Shown: in pieces, positions 1 through 7,655 of the stretch | How positions within the stretch are numbered: position 1 is the first letter of the stretch | Layout: every line of letters begins with the position of its first letter | DNA from: an uncultured Bacilli bacterium | GTDB taxonomy: Bacteria > Bacillota_I > Bacilli_A > RF39 > UBA660 | Direction: 5' to 3' | Assembly (NCBI GenBank): GCA_948479395.1 | Contig: CAOLUI010000008.1 | Location: forward strand, 1 to 42,347 | Length of the DNA: 42,347 bases | Notes under the pieces: generated by a model | The model's input: only the letters and a program-made list of their open reading frames with translations | The model's database searches: none | What the model was told of the DNA's origin: nothing | Program-made: the position numbers and the translations under genes

Positions 1-1
1 A

Positions 2-238
2 ACTGTAGTAGCAATAGCAGCAGTAGCGGCATTCTTCTATGCGTTTGTCTGGCCAGCTATTCAAACAAATTTACAAGGAACAACTGCTTGTAACGCAGGG
101 GCTGGTAATACAGTAGGTAATAGTGGAGATTCAGATTATGTAAGTTGTACTGAAGCAAATGCTCAAGGAAAATATACATGTACTTTTAAAGTAAAAAAAG
201 GAAATAGTTATGTTACTAGAACAAAAAAATGCGGATAG
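2..238 (+). CDS. Small pilin-like protein, 3' part (start lies before the window)
   Basis: The frame is open from the first bases and ends at TAG 236-238, giving 78 visible residues. They begin inside a hydrophobic helix (TVVAIAAVAAFFYAFVWP) and continue into a short polar tail with four Cys, which could form two disulfides outside the membrane. The helix is clearly paralogous to that of the next gene (TVVVVVAIGILAAFFYTVIWP), and the size and Cys number also match, so the pair looks like a tandem duplication of a small pilin or pseudopilin subunit. The function is inferred from this architecture and from the neighbouring TadE/F-like and TadZ-like genes. The N-terminal leader cannot be seen here. 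Confidence 0.75.
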   Translation, partial: TVVAIAAVAAFFYAFVWPAIQTNLQGTTACNAGAGNTVGNSGDSDYVSCTEANAQGKYTCTFKVKKGNSYVTRTKKCG

Positions 239-278
239 TATTCTAAAAAATAAAAAATAAAAAAGGGAGTTATAGAAA

Positions 279-524
279 ATGAAAGAAGCCACAGGAGAAT
301 TAAATATGACTGTTGTAGTAGTTGTAGCGATAGGAATCCTAGCGGCTTTTTTCTATACTGTAATTTGGCCAATGATTAGTAATAATATGGATTCTAAAAG
401 TAAGTGTAATGCCGCTGTTTGTAAAAGTAATACTGTTGATGCTAATGGCATGGCTGATTGTGCTTTATACGATAAAAACGGTAATCAAAAAGGCAGTAGC
501 TTTAAATGCGTTTGGAAAGGTTAA
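279..524 (+). CDS. Small pilin-like protein with short leader
   Basis: This 81-residue protein starts MKEATGELNM, followed by one strongly hydrophobic helix (about residues 10-30, ending in a WP pair) and a Cys-containing polar tail (four Cys). GGGAG at about 264-268 is a fitting ribosome site. The layout (very short basic leader, a Gly, then an N-terminal helix that could pack into a fibre) is what type IV/Tad pilins look like, although the residues after the Gly do not match a classical type IV prepilin. It is paralogous to the preceding partial gene and shares the M-(K/R)-E-A-x-G start with the next two genes, suggesting one common processing or export route. A prepilin peptidase is not in the window. 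The pilin role is an inference. Confidence 0.7.
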   Translation: MKEATGELNMTVVVVVAIGILAAFFYTVIWPMISNNMDSKSKCNAAVCKSNTVDANGMADCALYDKNGNQKGSSFKCVWKG

Positions 525-540
525 ATGAGGAAGTGATGAA

Positions 541-1119
541 ATGAGAGAGGCAATTGGAGGAACTTGGTTATTTCAAATAGTTATAGCTTTTGTTTTGTTA
601 TTTACGGCATTTTTATGTTTATCAATTAATCATTCCAAAGCTTTTAATGTAAAAAATATGATTGTAAATACTATTGAAAGAGAAGAATATATTGACCTTG
701 ATAATCCTAAAGATGATAAAGCAATCAAAAGAATAACTAATTATTTAAAAGAAACATCATATCGTACAACTGGTAAGTGTCCAACTGGATATACAGGAAT
801 AAATCGAGATGGTAATAAAGATAATCATAATTCAGCTTTTTGTATTAAACTCCAAGATACGAGAAAGAATAATGCTAAAGATGAGTTACCAGTCATGGGT
901 TATTATCGTATAGTTGTTTTTTATCAATTAGATTTGCCGATATTTAATAATATTTTCAATTTTAAAGTAACAGGAGATACAAGGATTTTAAGTAATTCAT
1001 TTACAAAAGATGGTTATTATCGCGGCCCAGAGAATATGTGTCAAGAATATAGGAATGGTAAAAAGTATGGAAATCCCAAAAGGTGTAGTAGCGTAGATCA
1101 AAATAAAATAGTTGAGTAG
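541..1119 (+). CDS. TadE/TadF-like minor pilin
   Basis: This 192-residue protein begins MREAIGGTWL, has a single helix at about residues 10-30 and an extracellular-type domain with three Cys. A C-terminal block (FYQLDLPIFNNIFNFKVTG) has counterparts in the next gene, which is a diverged paralogue. TadE/TadF minor pilins have this plan: an N-terminal helix, a domain of 100-170 residues and a short Leu-Pro motif near the end. I see no sequence feature that separates TadE from TadF. The gene sits 16 bases after the small pilin and 8 before its paralogue, so all are probably co-transcribed. Confidence 0.65.
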   Translation: MREAIGGTWLFQIVIAFVLLFTAFLCLSINHSKAFNVKNMIVNTIEREEYIDLDNPKDDKAIKRITNYLKETSYRTTGKCPTGYTGINRDGNKDNHNSAFCIKLQDTRKNNAKDELPVMGYYRIVVFYQLDLPIFNNIFNFKVTGDTRILSNSFTKDGYYRGPENMCQEYRNGKKYGNPKRCSSVDQNKIVE

Positions 1120-1127
1120 GTGATAAA

Positions 1128-1616
1128 ATGAGAGAAGCAATCGGTGGAACTTGGATTATGCAATTAGTAATAGTTTTTATGCTCCTTTTTGTCGCTTTCT
1201 TAGCTTTAGCTTTAAATTATAGTAAGGCTTTTCAGGTAAAAAATGATATTTTAAGCATGATTGAAAAAAAAGAAGGAGTTACAAAAGGAAACAATGGTAG
1301 CTTAAATCTTATAAATAAATATTTAAAAAATAGTGGTTATAATGTTACTAATACTTGTCCTGAAAATAGTTATGGTGTATATAATCTAAATAATAATAAT
1401 GCCATTGAAAAAGCAAGTTCTTCTAAAAAATATTATTATTGTGTTCAAAAAGTAAAATCTCCTTCTAACAATAATAAAGAAAAAGTATATTATAAAGTAG
1501 AAACATTTTTTTACTTTAACTTACCAGTAATAGGGGATTTATTTAAGTTTAGGATTAGTGGTACAACTAATGATATTATAGTGAGTAACGATGGCTGGAA
1601 TGCTATACCAGAATAA
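1128..1616 (+). CDS. TadE/TadF-like minor pilin, paralogue of the preceding gene
   Basis: This 162-residue protein starts MREAIGGTWIMQLVIVFML, nearly identical over the leader and helix to the gene before it. It then diverges, but keeps two spaced Cys and the C-terminal block FFYFNLPVIGDLFKFRISG. The two genes are a tandem duplication in which the membrane/assembly part is conserved and the exposed part has changed, as expected for minor pilin subunits. GGTG at 1119-1122 serves as ribosome site. The assignment to the TadE/F group rests on architecture and on the TadZ-like gene that follows 11 bases later. Confidence 0.65.
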   Translation: MREAIGGTWIMQLVIVFMLLFVAFLALALNYSKAFQVKNDILSMIEKKEGVTKGNNGSLNLINKYLKNSGYNVTNTCPENSYGVYNLNNNNAIEKASSSKKYYYCVQKVKSPSNNNKEKVYYKVETFFYFNLPVIGDLFKFRISGTTNDIIVSNDGWNAIPE

Positions 1617-1627
1617 GAGGTGGAAAA

Positions 1628-2632
1628 ATGAATGTAATTGTATCAAATAAATATCAATCCTTACTAGCAACATTAGATATTGATATTATAAAAAGTATTA
1701 ATGGAGAATTTGAAGTAGAAGATTTAGTCAGTCAATTTACAAACTTTTATTTTAATAAAATGATTTTAGATATTACGGCCATAAAAAATTATCAAGATGT
1801 CGCTACTATTCAAAATTTATCTTTAAGTATGGATGTTAGTAATATTATAATTTTGTTAGATGACTCAGAAATCGTAAATTCACCTAGATACTTATCTGCT
1901 TTAGTCTCAATGGGAATATATAATTTTACGCGAAATATTGATTCTATAAAATTTTTAATTGATAATCCTAATATATATAAAGATGTAGCTCAATATCATC
2001 AATTAAATAGTACCATTACTCCTGAGGTCTCATCAACTGTTAATAACACGGATTATAATAAATTGGGACTTCGAGTTATTGGTATTAAAAATGTGACTGA
2101 ACATGCTGGTTCAACTACTTTAACATATTTAATGAAAAAACATTTAGAGAAAAAATATAAATGTGTTGCTGTTGAAGTTGATGAACATGATTTTATTTAT
2201 TTTAATGATAAAACCTTAAAAACTACATCTAGTCTCGATTTGCCAGCTTTTATTGCCACAAATAGTGATAATGAAGTTATTTTAGTTGATTTAAATGATC
2301 GTGGTAGTATAAGTTCTTGTACTGAAGTTATATATTTAATAGAGCCAGGGTTAATTAAATTAAATAAACTAATTCGTAAAGATAAAAGAACTTTCGAAAA
2401 ATTAAAAGATAAAAAAATAGTTTTAAATCGTAGTGTTTTAAATGATAAAGATGTTAAAGACTTTGAATATGAATCAAAAAGTAAGGTATTTTTTAACATT
2501 CCTTATCTTGATGATAAATTAGACCATCAAAAGATTCTAAATAACTTTTTAATATCTCTGGGCTTTGTTAGATTCGAAGAATCAAATGAAGATGGAAAAA
2601 ATAGTAAATTATTTAACATATTTAAGTCCTAA
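1628..2632 (+). CDS. TadZ/CpaE-like pilus-positioning protein with degenerate P-loop
   Basis: This 334-residue soluble protein has two parts. Residues 1-130 look like the atypical receiver domain found in CpaE/TadZ. Residues 145-320 look like a MinD/ParA fold: a beta strand (RVIGIKNVT) leads into EHAGSTTLTYLMKK where a normal MinD-type protein has KGGxGKT(T/S). The Walker A Lys residues are missing (H159-A-G-S-T-T), so ATP hydrolysis is doubtful. In Tad systems TadZ marks the pole or site where the pilus machine is built. The gene closes the pilin-like cluster, 11 bases after the second TadE/F-like gene. The TadA ATPase and TadB/C platform expected with it are not in the window and may lie to the left. 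Confidence 0.6.
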   Translation: MNVIVSNKYQSLLATLDIDIIKSINGEFEVEDLVSQFTNFYFNKMILDITAIKNYQDVATIQNLSLSMDVSNIIILLDDSEIVNSPRYLSALVSMGIYNFTRNIDSIKFLIDNPNIYKDVAQYHQLNSTITPEVSSTVNNTDYNKLGLRVIGIKNVTEHAGSTTLTYLMKKHLEKKYKCVAVEVDEHDFIYFNDKTLKTTSSLDLPAFIATNSDNEVILVDLNDRGSISSCTEVIYLIEPGLIKLNKLIRKDKRTFEKLKDKKIVLNRSVLNDKDVKDFEYESKSKVFFNIPYLDDKLDHQKILNNFLISLGFVRFEESNEDGKNSKLFNIFKS

Positions 2633-2635
2633 AAC

Positions 2636-2664
2636 TTGACATTAATGTAAATAAAATATAAAAT
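2636..2664 (+). promoter_or_regulatory. Predicted promoter for the VirB2-like gene
   Basis: TTGACA (2636-2641) is a perfect -35 box; TAAAAT (2659-2664) follows at a 17-base spacing, with TATAAA also overlapping at 2657-2662. It lies in the 64-base gap before the VirB2-like gene and splits the pilin-like cluster from the following genes. Confidence 0.6.
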
Positions 2665-2696
2665 AAACTTATAAATGAGAGAGAGGTTAAATATTT

Positions 2697-3077
2697 ATGG
2701 ATATATTTTTAACAATGGCAATTGGTAATCAAAATGGATTTTGTTCTGATACAGCAAATATTTGGCAATTAGTAGGATATGTATTATTAGTTTTTAAAAT
2801 TGTAATTCCTATTATTTTAATTATTATGGGTATCCTTGATTTAGGAAAAGCAGTTGTAGCAAGTAAATCTGATGAGGTTAAAAAAGCAACATCATCTCTT
2901 GCAATGCGTGCTGTTGCAGCTATTGCTATATTTTTAATTCCTACTGTTATAGGAGTTATTATGGGATTTGTTTCAGATTTCTCTGAAGTTAAAGACGATT
3001 ATGAAGTTTGTAAATCGTGTATAACAAGTCCAAGAAAGAAAACTTGTGCTACTAAAGCTAAAGCTGCTTGGCAATAA
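2697..3077 (+). CDS. VirB2/TrbC-like two-helix membrane protein
   Basis: This 126-residue protein has two hydrophobic segments (about 22-45 and 68-92) joined by a short charged loop (LGKAVVASKSDEVKKAT), the layout of VirB2/TrbC-type pilins of type IV secretion systems. A four-Cys tail follows (CKSCITSPRKKTC). The same two-helix module, including KIVIPIILI.MG.LD.GKA, recurs at the C-terminus of the genes at 4363 and 5649. There is no obvious cleavable signal; the N-terminus is short and already extracytoplasmic in character. It has its own promoter and a terminator directly after it, so it can be made in excess of the machine genes, as a major subunit would be. The pilin role is inferred. Confidence 0.6.
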   Translation: MDIFLTMAIGNQNGFCSDTANIWQLVGYVLLVFKIVIPIILIIMGILDLGKAVVASKSDEVKKATSSLAMRAVAAIAIFLIPTVIGVIMGFVSDFSEVKDDYEVCKSCITSPRKKTCATKAKAAWQ

Positions 3078-3098
3078 AGCAGCAATTGCTTTTTTTTT
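3077..3098 (+). terminator. Rho-independent terminator
   Basis: A short hairpin (AAGCA, loop GCAAT, TGCTT) is followed by eight T. It overlaps the stop codon of the VirB2-like gene. Confidence 0.6.
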
Positions 3099-3133
3099 GC
3101 TCTTATGATATATTTTATGATAGGTGAAATCAA

Positions 3134-4267
3134 ATGAAAGATTTTTTAGCTTCCATCAAAAATAAATTAAATGATGCTAATAAACAAAAAATGACTTTTT
3201 TAATTAGTATAATAGGGGTAATGCTTTTAATAATTGTAGTAATTTCTTTAGTCGTTAAATTAATGAATAAAAAACCAGCTTATGATGAATTAGAAAAAAA
3301 ATTAGTCATTGCTGCCGAAAAATATATGAGTGATTATCCCACTAGTTTACCTACTAAAAATAGAGAAACTGCAACAATCAGCGATACAACGTTAATTGAA
3401 AATAAGTATCTTAAAAAATTAAGCCATTATGTTCGTGATGAATCTTGTAATGCTGAGGTTAAAGTTTATTATAATGATGGAAGTTATTATTATCAATCAT
3501 TCTTAGCTTGTAAAGACTATCAAACGACAAAATTATTTGATGTCTTAAATAAACATAATATCATTTCTTCTTTTGGCGAAGGATTATATGAAATGAATGA
3601 TGAATTAGTTTATCGTGGAGAAAATCCTAATAATTATTTAAAATTTGCTGGTCAAATTTGGCGGATTGTAAAAATAAATAAAGATGGGCAAATTATTATT
3701 ATTAAAAATTATTTAGATTCTGATCATACTGATGATGCTGATTATGGTTACTGGGATGATCGCTATAATACAGAAAAAGAAGGCGAAAGTGGCATTAACA
3801 ATTTTGCTTTAAGTCGAGCTTTAGAAAATATTAATAGTATTTATCAAAATAAATTTAGTAAATATCAACAATATCTATCTAAGTTTAATATTTGTGCCAA
3901 TAAAAGAAGCAATGAAGAAATTAATAAAAATGGCACTGTTGAATGTAATAATTTAATTGAAAATCAATATATTGGTTTATTACCAGTTTATGACTATTTA
4001 AATGCTAGTTTAGATAATACTTGTTTAAATACTTTAAGAGAAGAATGTCAAAACTATAATTATCTATCTAATGCCGAAGAAAGTTGGTGGACAGCAACAG
4101 GTGATACTAAAAATAGTTATGATGTTTACTCTGTTAATTATGGGGGATATTTAGAATCTGATGAAGCAGCATTTAGTGCTTATTATCGTTATACCCTTGC
4201 TTTAAATAAGAATATCTTATATAAATCAGGATCTGGAACTTTAAAAGAACCATATGAAATTAGATAA
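3134..4267 (+). CDS. Membrane-anchored surface protein with a WRI-type domain
   Basis: This 377-residue protein has a short cytoplasmic start, one helix (about 22-43) and a large outside part. Residues 50-125 resemble the exposed half of a pseudopilin, ending in a Cys-bounded strand pair (SCNAEVKV...SFLAC). Residues 155-377 carry a domain with the blocks YRGENPNNYLKFAGQIWRI, EESWWTATGD and a closing GSGTLKEPYEI. The gene at 20146 has the same blocks (YIGADPNNY...KWRI; final SSTTPFVLEG), so the two share a domain. I do not recognise a catalytic site. The gene lies inside the pilus/T4SS cluster with its own terminator, which suggests a cell-surface partner of that machine. Confidence 0.55.
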   Translation: MKDFLASIKNKLNDANKQKMTFLISIIGVMLLIIVVISLVVKLMNKKPAYDELEKKLVIAAEKYMSDYPTSLPTKNRETATISDTTLIENKYLKKLSHYVRDESCNAEVKVYYNDGSYYYQSFLACKDYQTTKLFDVLNKHNIISSFGEGLYEMNDELVYRGENPNNYLKFAGQIWRIVKINKDGQIIIIKNYLDSDHTDDADYGYWDDRYNTEKEGESGINNFALSRALENINSIYQNKFSKYQQYLSKFNICANKRSNEEINKNGTVECNNLIENQYIGLLPVYDYLNASLDNTCLNTLREECQNYNYLSNAEESWWTATGDTKNSYDVYSVNYGGYLESDEAAFSAYYRYTLALNKNILYKSGSGTLKEPYEIR

Positions 4268-4287
4268 TGCTTATGAAGCATTTTTTT
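4267..4287 (+). terminator. Rho-independent terminator
   Basis: The perfect hairpin ATGCTT/ATG/AAGCAT is followed by seven T, starting at the last base of the stop codon. Confidence 0.75.
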
Positions 4288-4306
4288 AATTATTAGAAAT
4301 AAACAT

Positions 4307-4335
4307 TTTACTTCAAAGAAAATCATTGATATAAT
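4307..4335 (+). promoter_or_regulatory. Predicted promoter with extended -10
   Basis: TTTACT (4307-4312), a 17-base spacer and TATAAT (4330-4335) are preceded by TG one base upstream (TGaTATAAT). It lies 28 bases before the next start codon and fits the gene at 4363. Confidence 0.7.
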
Positions 4336-4362
4336 AATACTTAGAAAAACTGGGGAGATTAT

Positions 4363-5520
4363 ATGAAAAAAATTATTATTTTAATAATTCTAATTATAAG
4401 TTTTGCATATATAAATGTTAATGCGGCTACTTGTGATGAAGTCCAATGCATTAGATGCATTTATAAAGTGGGCAATTATTTTGCTACCTATGATGCTAAT
4501 GCCGATGGTCTAGGAGGAGCTACAGTTGAGAAGAAATATAATATAATTGATGATACGAATAGAGTACGATACACATTTAAAGATCCAACTAAAAATGCTA
4601 TTTCAGCTTCAAATTTTATAATAGAATCCAAAAAACTAGTTTGTCCCTCTAGATTATACTTACGATATGAAACAGGAGCATCAACTAATGTAGGTGTTGA
4701 AGTGTCTTTTTCAAGATTTTCTGATTCCAAAGCTAATGCCACTTTAACGACTAAAACAGATAATGAAAAGCCATTTCTTCTTCCCAAACAAAATAATACT
4801 AAAGGAAAGACTTGTTCTTATAATGGAACTAAAACTGTGGGAAGTGGCTCTATTCCTATAACTATTACTCGTAATAATAACAGTTTAAATTATGAATTAG
4901 GTAATGGTTATAAAGTCGGAATTAGTGAACTTTCTTACGGCGATTTTCCTCTTGATCAAAAAGGAAAATGTCCTACTATTTATATTAAATGTGGCTCTGA
5001 TAGAGATAATAAATCTTGTCATTTTTATAAAGACGCCAGTAAAATTGATAAAGAACAGGGTAATGAAGGTAACGAAGGAAACGACACTAAAACTGGAGAT
5101 GATATAAAAAAAGAGGAAGAAAAATTTGAAAAAACTCCTTTAAAAACAGATATTCCAAAATTATGTGAACAAGCTGGTGTTTTAAGTGCTTTTCGTTTTA
5201 TCGGCTATTTACTCGTAGTAGTGAAAATTGTTATTCCCATTATTTTAATTGTTATGGGTTCTCTTGATTTTGGTAAGGCTATTATGGATTCAAATCAAGA
5301 TGCGGTAAAAAAAGCCACTCATATGTTTGCCACTAGAATAATTACGGGAGTAGTAATATTTTTACTTCCTACAGTTGTAAATTTTGTTTTTGGATTATTA
5401 CCAAATAATAAAAATAATTTTGAAAAGTGTAGTACATGTTTATTTACGCCAAATAAATGTAATAAAAAAACTTCTAATAGTAATAAGACTCCAAATAAAA
5501 ATACTGTGGAAAAAAACTAA
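4363..5520 (+). CDS. Secreted Cys-rich protein fused to a VirB2-like two-helix module
   Basis: This 385-residue protein begins with a clear signal peptide (MKKIIILIILIISFAYINVNAA, cut near residue 22). Residues 23-240 form an extracellular, Cys-rich region with CDEVQCIRCIY near its start. An acidic Gly/Asn/Glu/Lys linker (about 225-255) leads to residues 265-350, which repeat the two-helix module of the 2697 gene (VKIVIPIILIVMGSLDFGKA...ATRIITGVVIFLLPT). A Cys pair and a Lys/Asn-rich tail close it. The fusion implies that the exposed domain is displayed on, or anchored into, the structure built by the VirB2-like subunit. GGGGAG precedes the start. The next gene has the same plan. Function unknown. 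Confidence 0.6.
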   Translation: MKKIIILIILIISFAYINVNAATCDEVQCIRCIYKVGNYFATYDANADGLGGATVEKKYNIIDDTNRVRYTFKDPTKNAISASNFIIESKKLVCPSRLYLRYETGASTNVGVEVSFSRFSDSKANATLTTKTDNEKPFLLPKQNNTKGKTCSYNGTKTVGSGSIPITITRNNNSLNYELGNGYKVGISELSYGDFPLDQKGKCPTIYIKCGSDRDNKSCHFYKDASKIDKEQGNEGNEGNDTKTGDDIKKEEEKFEKTPLKTDIPKLCEQAGVLSAFRFIGYLLVVVKIVIPIILIVMGSLDFGKAIMDSNQDAVKKATHMFATRIITGVVIFLLPTVVNFVFGLLPNNKNNFEKCSTCLFTPNKCNKKTSNSNKTPNKNTVEKN

Positions 5521-5552
5521 TATTTTTTAAATTTTAAATATTAGTTTTTTTA
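5515..5552 (+). terminator. Rho-independent terminator
   Basis: An 11-base stem, AACTAATATTT/AAATATTAGTT, overlaps the stop codon at 5518-5520 and is followed by a T run. Confidence 0.7.
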
Positions 5553-5605
5553 TTTAAGTATTAATAATTAGATTAAATATTTATCTAGTAATATTAGAAA
5601 AAAAT

Positions 5606-5614
5606 TGATATAAT
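5606..5614 (+). promoter_or_regulatory. Predicted extended -10 promoter of the T4SS operon
   Basis: TGaTATAAT lies 34 bases before the start of the gene at 5649. No good -35 box is visible, as is common when the TG extension is present. No terminator-like hairpin was noticed between here and 14884, so this is the likely main promoter for the secretion genes. Confidence 0.55.
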
Positions 5615-5648
5615 AGAAAAAAATAAACGAAAAAAGTAGGGATATTTT

Positions 5649-6743
5649 ATGAAAAAATCGAAAATAATTTTTTTATTAATATTAATTTTATTATATCCAA
5701 AAATAGTAACTGCTGCCACTGGTAAAAAATGCGTTTATAAAAATGATGATGTAAATATTTTAGTTGAAATAGGTGTTGATAAAAGAAAAAACTTAACTTG
5801 TTCTGCTACAATAAAAGATTGGCCAGGACTTAAAGGGCTTAATCGAAAAATTAAAAGTTGTGGTTTTTGGAGTAAAACTAAAGATTATTATTTAGCTAAA
5901 GAAATGTCCGAAAAAAAAGAAATATGTCCCACTTATATAGTGGTTTCTTATAAAAAAGGCTGGGCTTTTACTACTATTGGAGATAAAAAAGAATTATATA
6001 TTTCTTATTTGAAATATGAAATAGAAAATAAACAAAAAGAAATGAAAAATAAATCATACATTTTAGAAAATATTGATTCTAAAACAGCCACAGTAAAAAG
6101 AAATAGTTGTACCGAATACTCTTACGAAGAATGTGTAAATAAAACTGATGCTCAAGGAAACGTTTGTATAAAAGATACCGAAAAAAAAATCTGTAAAAGA
6201 CCATCCTCTTGTAGTGATTATATAACAAAAGAATCTTGTCCTTCTGTTACTGATGCTGGAAGATGTCGATGGAATGATACAAATAATAAATGTGAAAAGA
6301 ATACTTTATTTATTTGTACTGATTACTTAACTAAAGATCAATGTAAAGATAAAGATGAAGAAGGTAAAGAATGTCGTTGGAGAAAAGGTAAATGCACTTT
6401 TAAAAATTCGAAAGATGATCCTAACAAAGAAGAAAAAAAAGATGAATTAGATTTAGAAACTAATGAAATAGATTGTAATAATATTTTTAATGGAAAATTT
6501 GGCACATTGTTAAAAAAAGTATTATCTCTAATAAGATTTGCTGTTCCTATACTTATTATTGGTTTATCAATTGTTGATTTTATTAAAGCAATGGCTTCTC
6601 AAGATCAAAATGAATTAAAAAAAGTTATTAATAAATTAGGTAAAAGATTAATAATAGGTGTCTTAATATTTTTACTTCCAACTTTACTTGATGTTTTATT
6701 AGGTCTTGCGGGAATAGAGTTTGGCGTTTGTGATATTAAATAA
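5649..6743 (+). CDS. Secreted protein with tandem Cys-rich repeats fused to a VirB2-like module
   Basis: This 364-residue protein starts with a signal peptide (MKKSKIIFLLILILLYPKIVTAA). Residues 25-150 are a Lys- and Cys-containing outer domain. Residues about 153-257 hold three copies of a Cys repeat of the form C-x-(D/E)-Y-x(5)-C ... C-x-W ... C (for example CTDYLTKDQC, then CRWRKGKC); the first copy lacks the Trp. After a charged linker, residues 275-355 repeat the two-helix module (FAVPILIIGLSIVDFIKAM...GVLIFLLPTLLDVLLGL). It is the first gene of the probable T4SS operon, 18 bases before the VirB6-like gene. A surface-exposed or adhesive subunit of the machine is the simplest reading, but no function can be assigned. 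Confidence 0.6.
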   Translation: MKKSKIIFLLILILLYPKIVTAATGKKCVYKNDDVNILVEIGVDKRKNLTCSATIKDWPGLKGLNRKIKSCGFWSKTKDYYLAKEMSEKKEICPTYIVVSYKKGWAFTTIGDKKELYISYLKYEIENKQKEMKNKSYILENIDSKTATVKRNSCTEYSYEECVNKTDAQGNVCIKDTEKKICKRPSSCSDYITKESCPSVTDAGRCRWNDTNNKCEKNTLFICTDYLTKDQCKDKDEEGKECRWRKGKCTFKNSKDDPNKEEKKDELDLETNEIDCNNIFNGKFGTLLKKVLSLIRFAVPILIIGLSIVDFIKAMASQDQNELKKVINKLGKRLIIGVLIFLLPTLLDVLLGLAGIEFGVCDIK

Positions 6744-6761
6744 TAGAAAGGAGAGAAAAGC

Positions 6762-7637
6762 ATGTTAACACTAGGAATTTTAAGTAATATATTTACTCAT
6801 GGACTTAATGGTTTCTTTATGTTTTTAGATTCCTTAGTTTATTGGATATTTAGTGAATTATATGAATTATTTTATGATTTAGCCAGTACTGAGTTTATAA
6901 CTAGTGGAATATATCAAGAAATAGCTAATCGCTTTTTAGTAATAATAGGTGTTGTGATGTTATTTTATTTAGCTTACTCTTTATTAAAAGCCTTAGTAAA
7001 TCCTGATGAATTAACTAAAGGAACAAGTAAAATTGTTACTAATCTAATTATTTCCTTAGTTTTAATAACTGTCGTTCCTAGTTTATTTACTTATGCTTTT
7101 CGAATTCAAAATATAATAATTGAAGAAGGTGTTATAGATAAAGTTGTTTTTGGTAATACAAATAACACTTTAACTTTGGTAGGAAGAAGAACGGCAATGA
7201 CTATTTTTGAAGCCTTCGCTCAAGATTTACCTGAAGATGCGGAAATTAGTCATAAAGATTTTGAAACTTGGGGAGATTTAAAACAAGCCATTATTGAAAA
7301 TGATCCTGAAAGTGTCAGCTTTTTAGATATTACTTATGCTGCCGAAGTTATTGCTGATTATCCAGATGAAGCTTCCTATACGCCCTTAATTAGTACTTTG
7401 TGTATGGCATTTTTAGTTTATGTTGTGTTTAATTTTTGTTTAGATATGGGAGTTAGAGTGGTAAAGTTAGCTTTTTATCAAATTATATCTCCAATACCTA
7501 TTATGATGCGGATAATTCCTGAGAAAAAAAGTGTATTTGATAATTATGTGAAAAAAGTATCTGCCACATATTTTGAAGTATTTGTTCGAATATTTATCAT
7601 GCTGATAGTTGCATTTTTGTGTTCAAAAATATTATAA
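6762..7637 (+). CDS. VirB6/TrbL-like T4SS channel protein
   Basis: This 291-residue protein has an N-terminal amphipathic part followed by about five or six membrane helices: near 55-75, 85-110, 205-225, 235-255 and 265-290. A soluble loop lies at about 120-195 (TMTIFEAFAQDLPEDAEIS...). This plan, and the helical core with a Pro-containing segment (FYQIISPIPIMMRIIPEKKS), match the VirB6/TrbL inner-membrane channel of Gram-positive T4SS. Family members usually continue into a long hydrophilic tail. Here the frame stops, and a separate gene 18 bases on encodes exactly such a tail. AAAGGAGAG gives a strong ribosome site. Role: translocation path across the membrane, working with VirB4 and VirD4. 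Confidence 0.7.
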   Translation: MLTLGILSNIFTHGLNGFFMFLDSLVYWIFSELYELFYDLASTEFITSGIYQEIANRFLVIIGVVMLFYLAYSLLKALVNPDELTKGTSKIVTNLIISLVLITVVPSLFTYAFRIQNIIIEEGVIDKVVFGNTNNTLTLVGRRTAMTIFEAFAQDLPEDAEISHKDFETWGDLKQAIIENDPESVSFLDITYAAEVIADYPDEASYTPLISTLCMAFLVYVVFNFCLDMGVRVVKLAFYQIISPIPIMMRIIPEKKSVFDNYVKKVSATYFEVFVRIFIMLIVAFLCSKIL

Positions 7638-7655
7638 AATAAAGGAGATTAAAAT

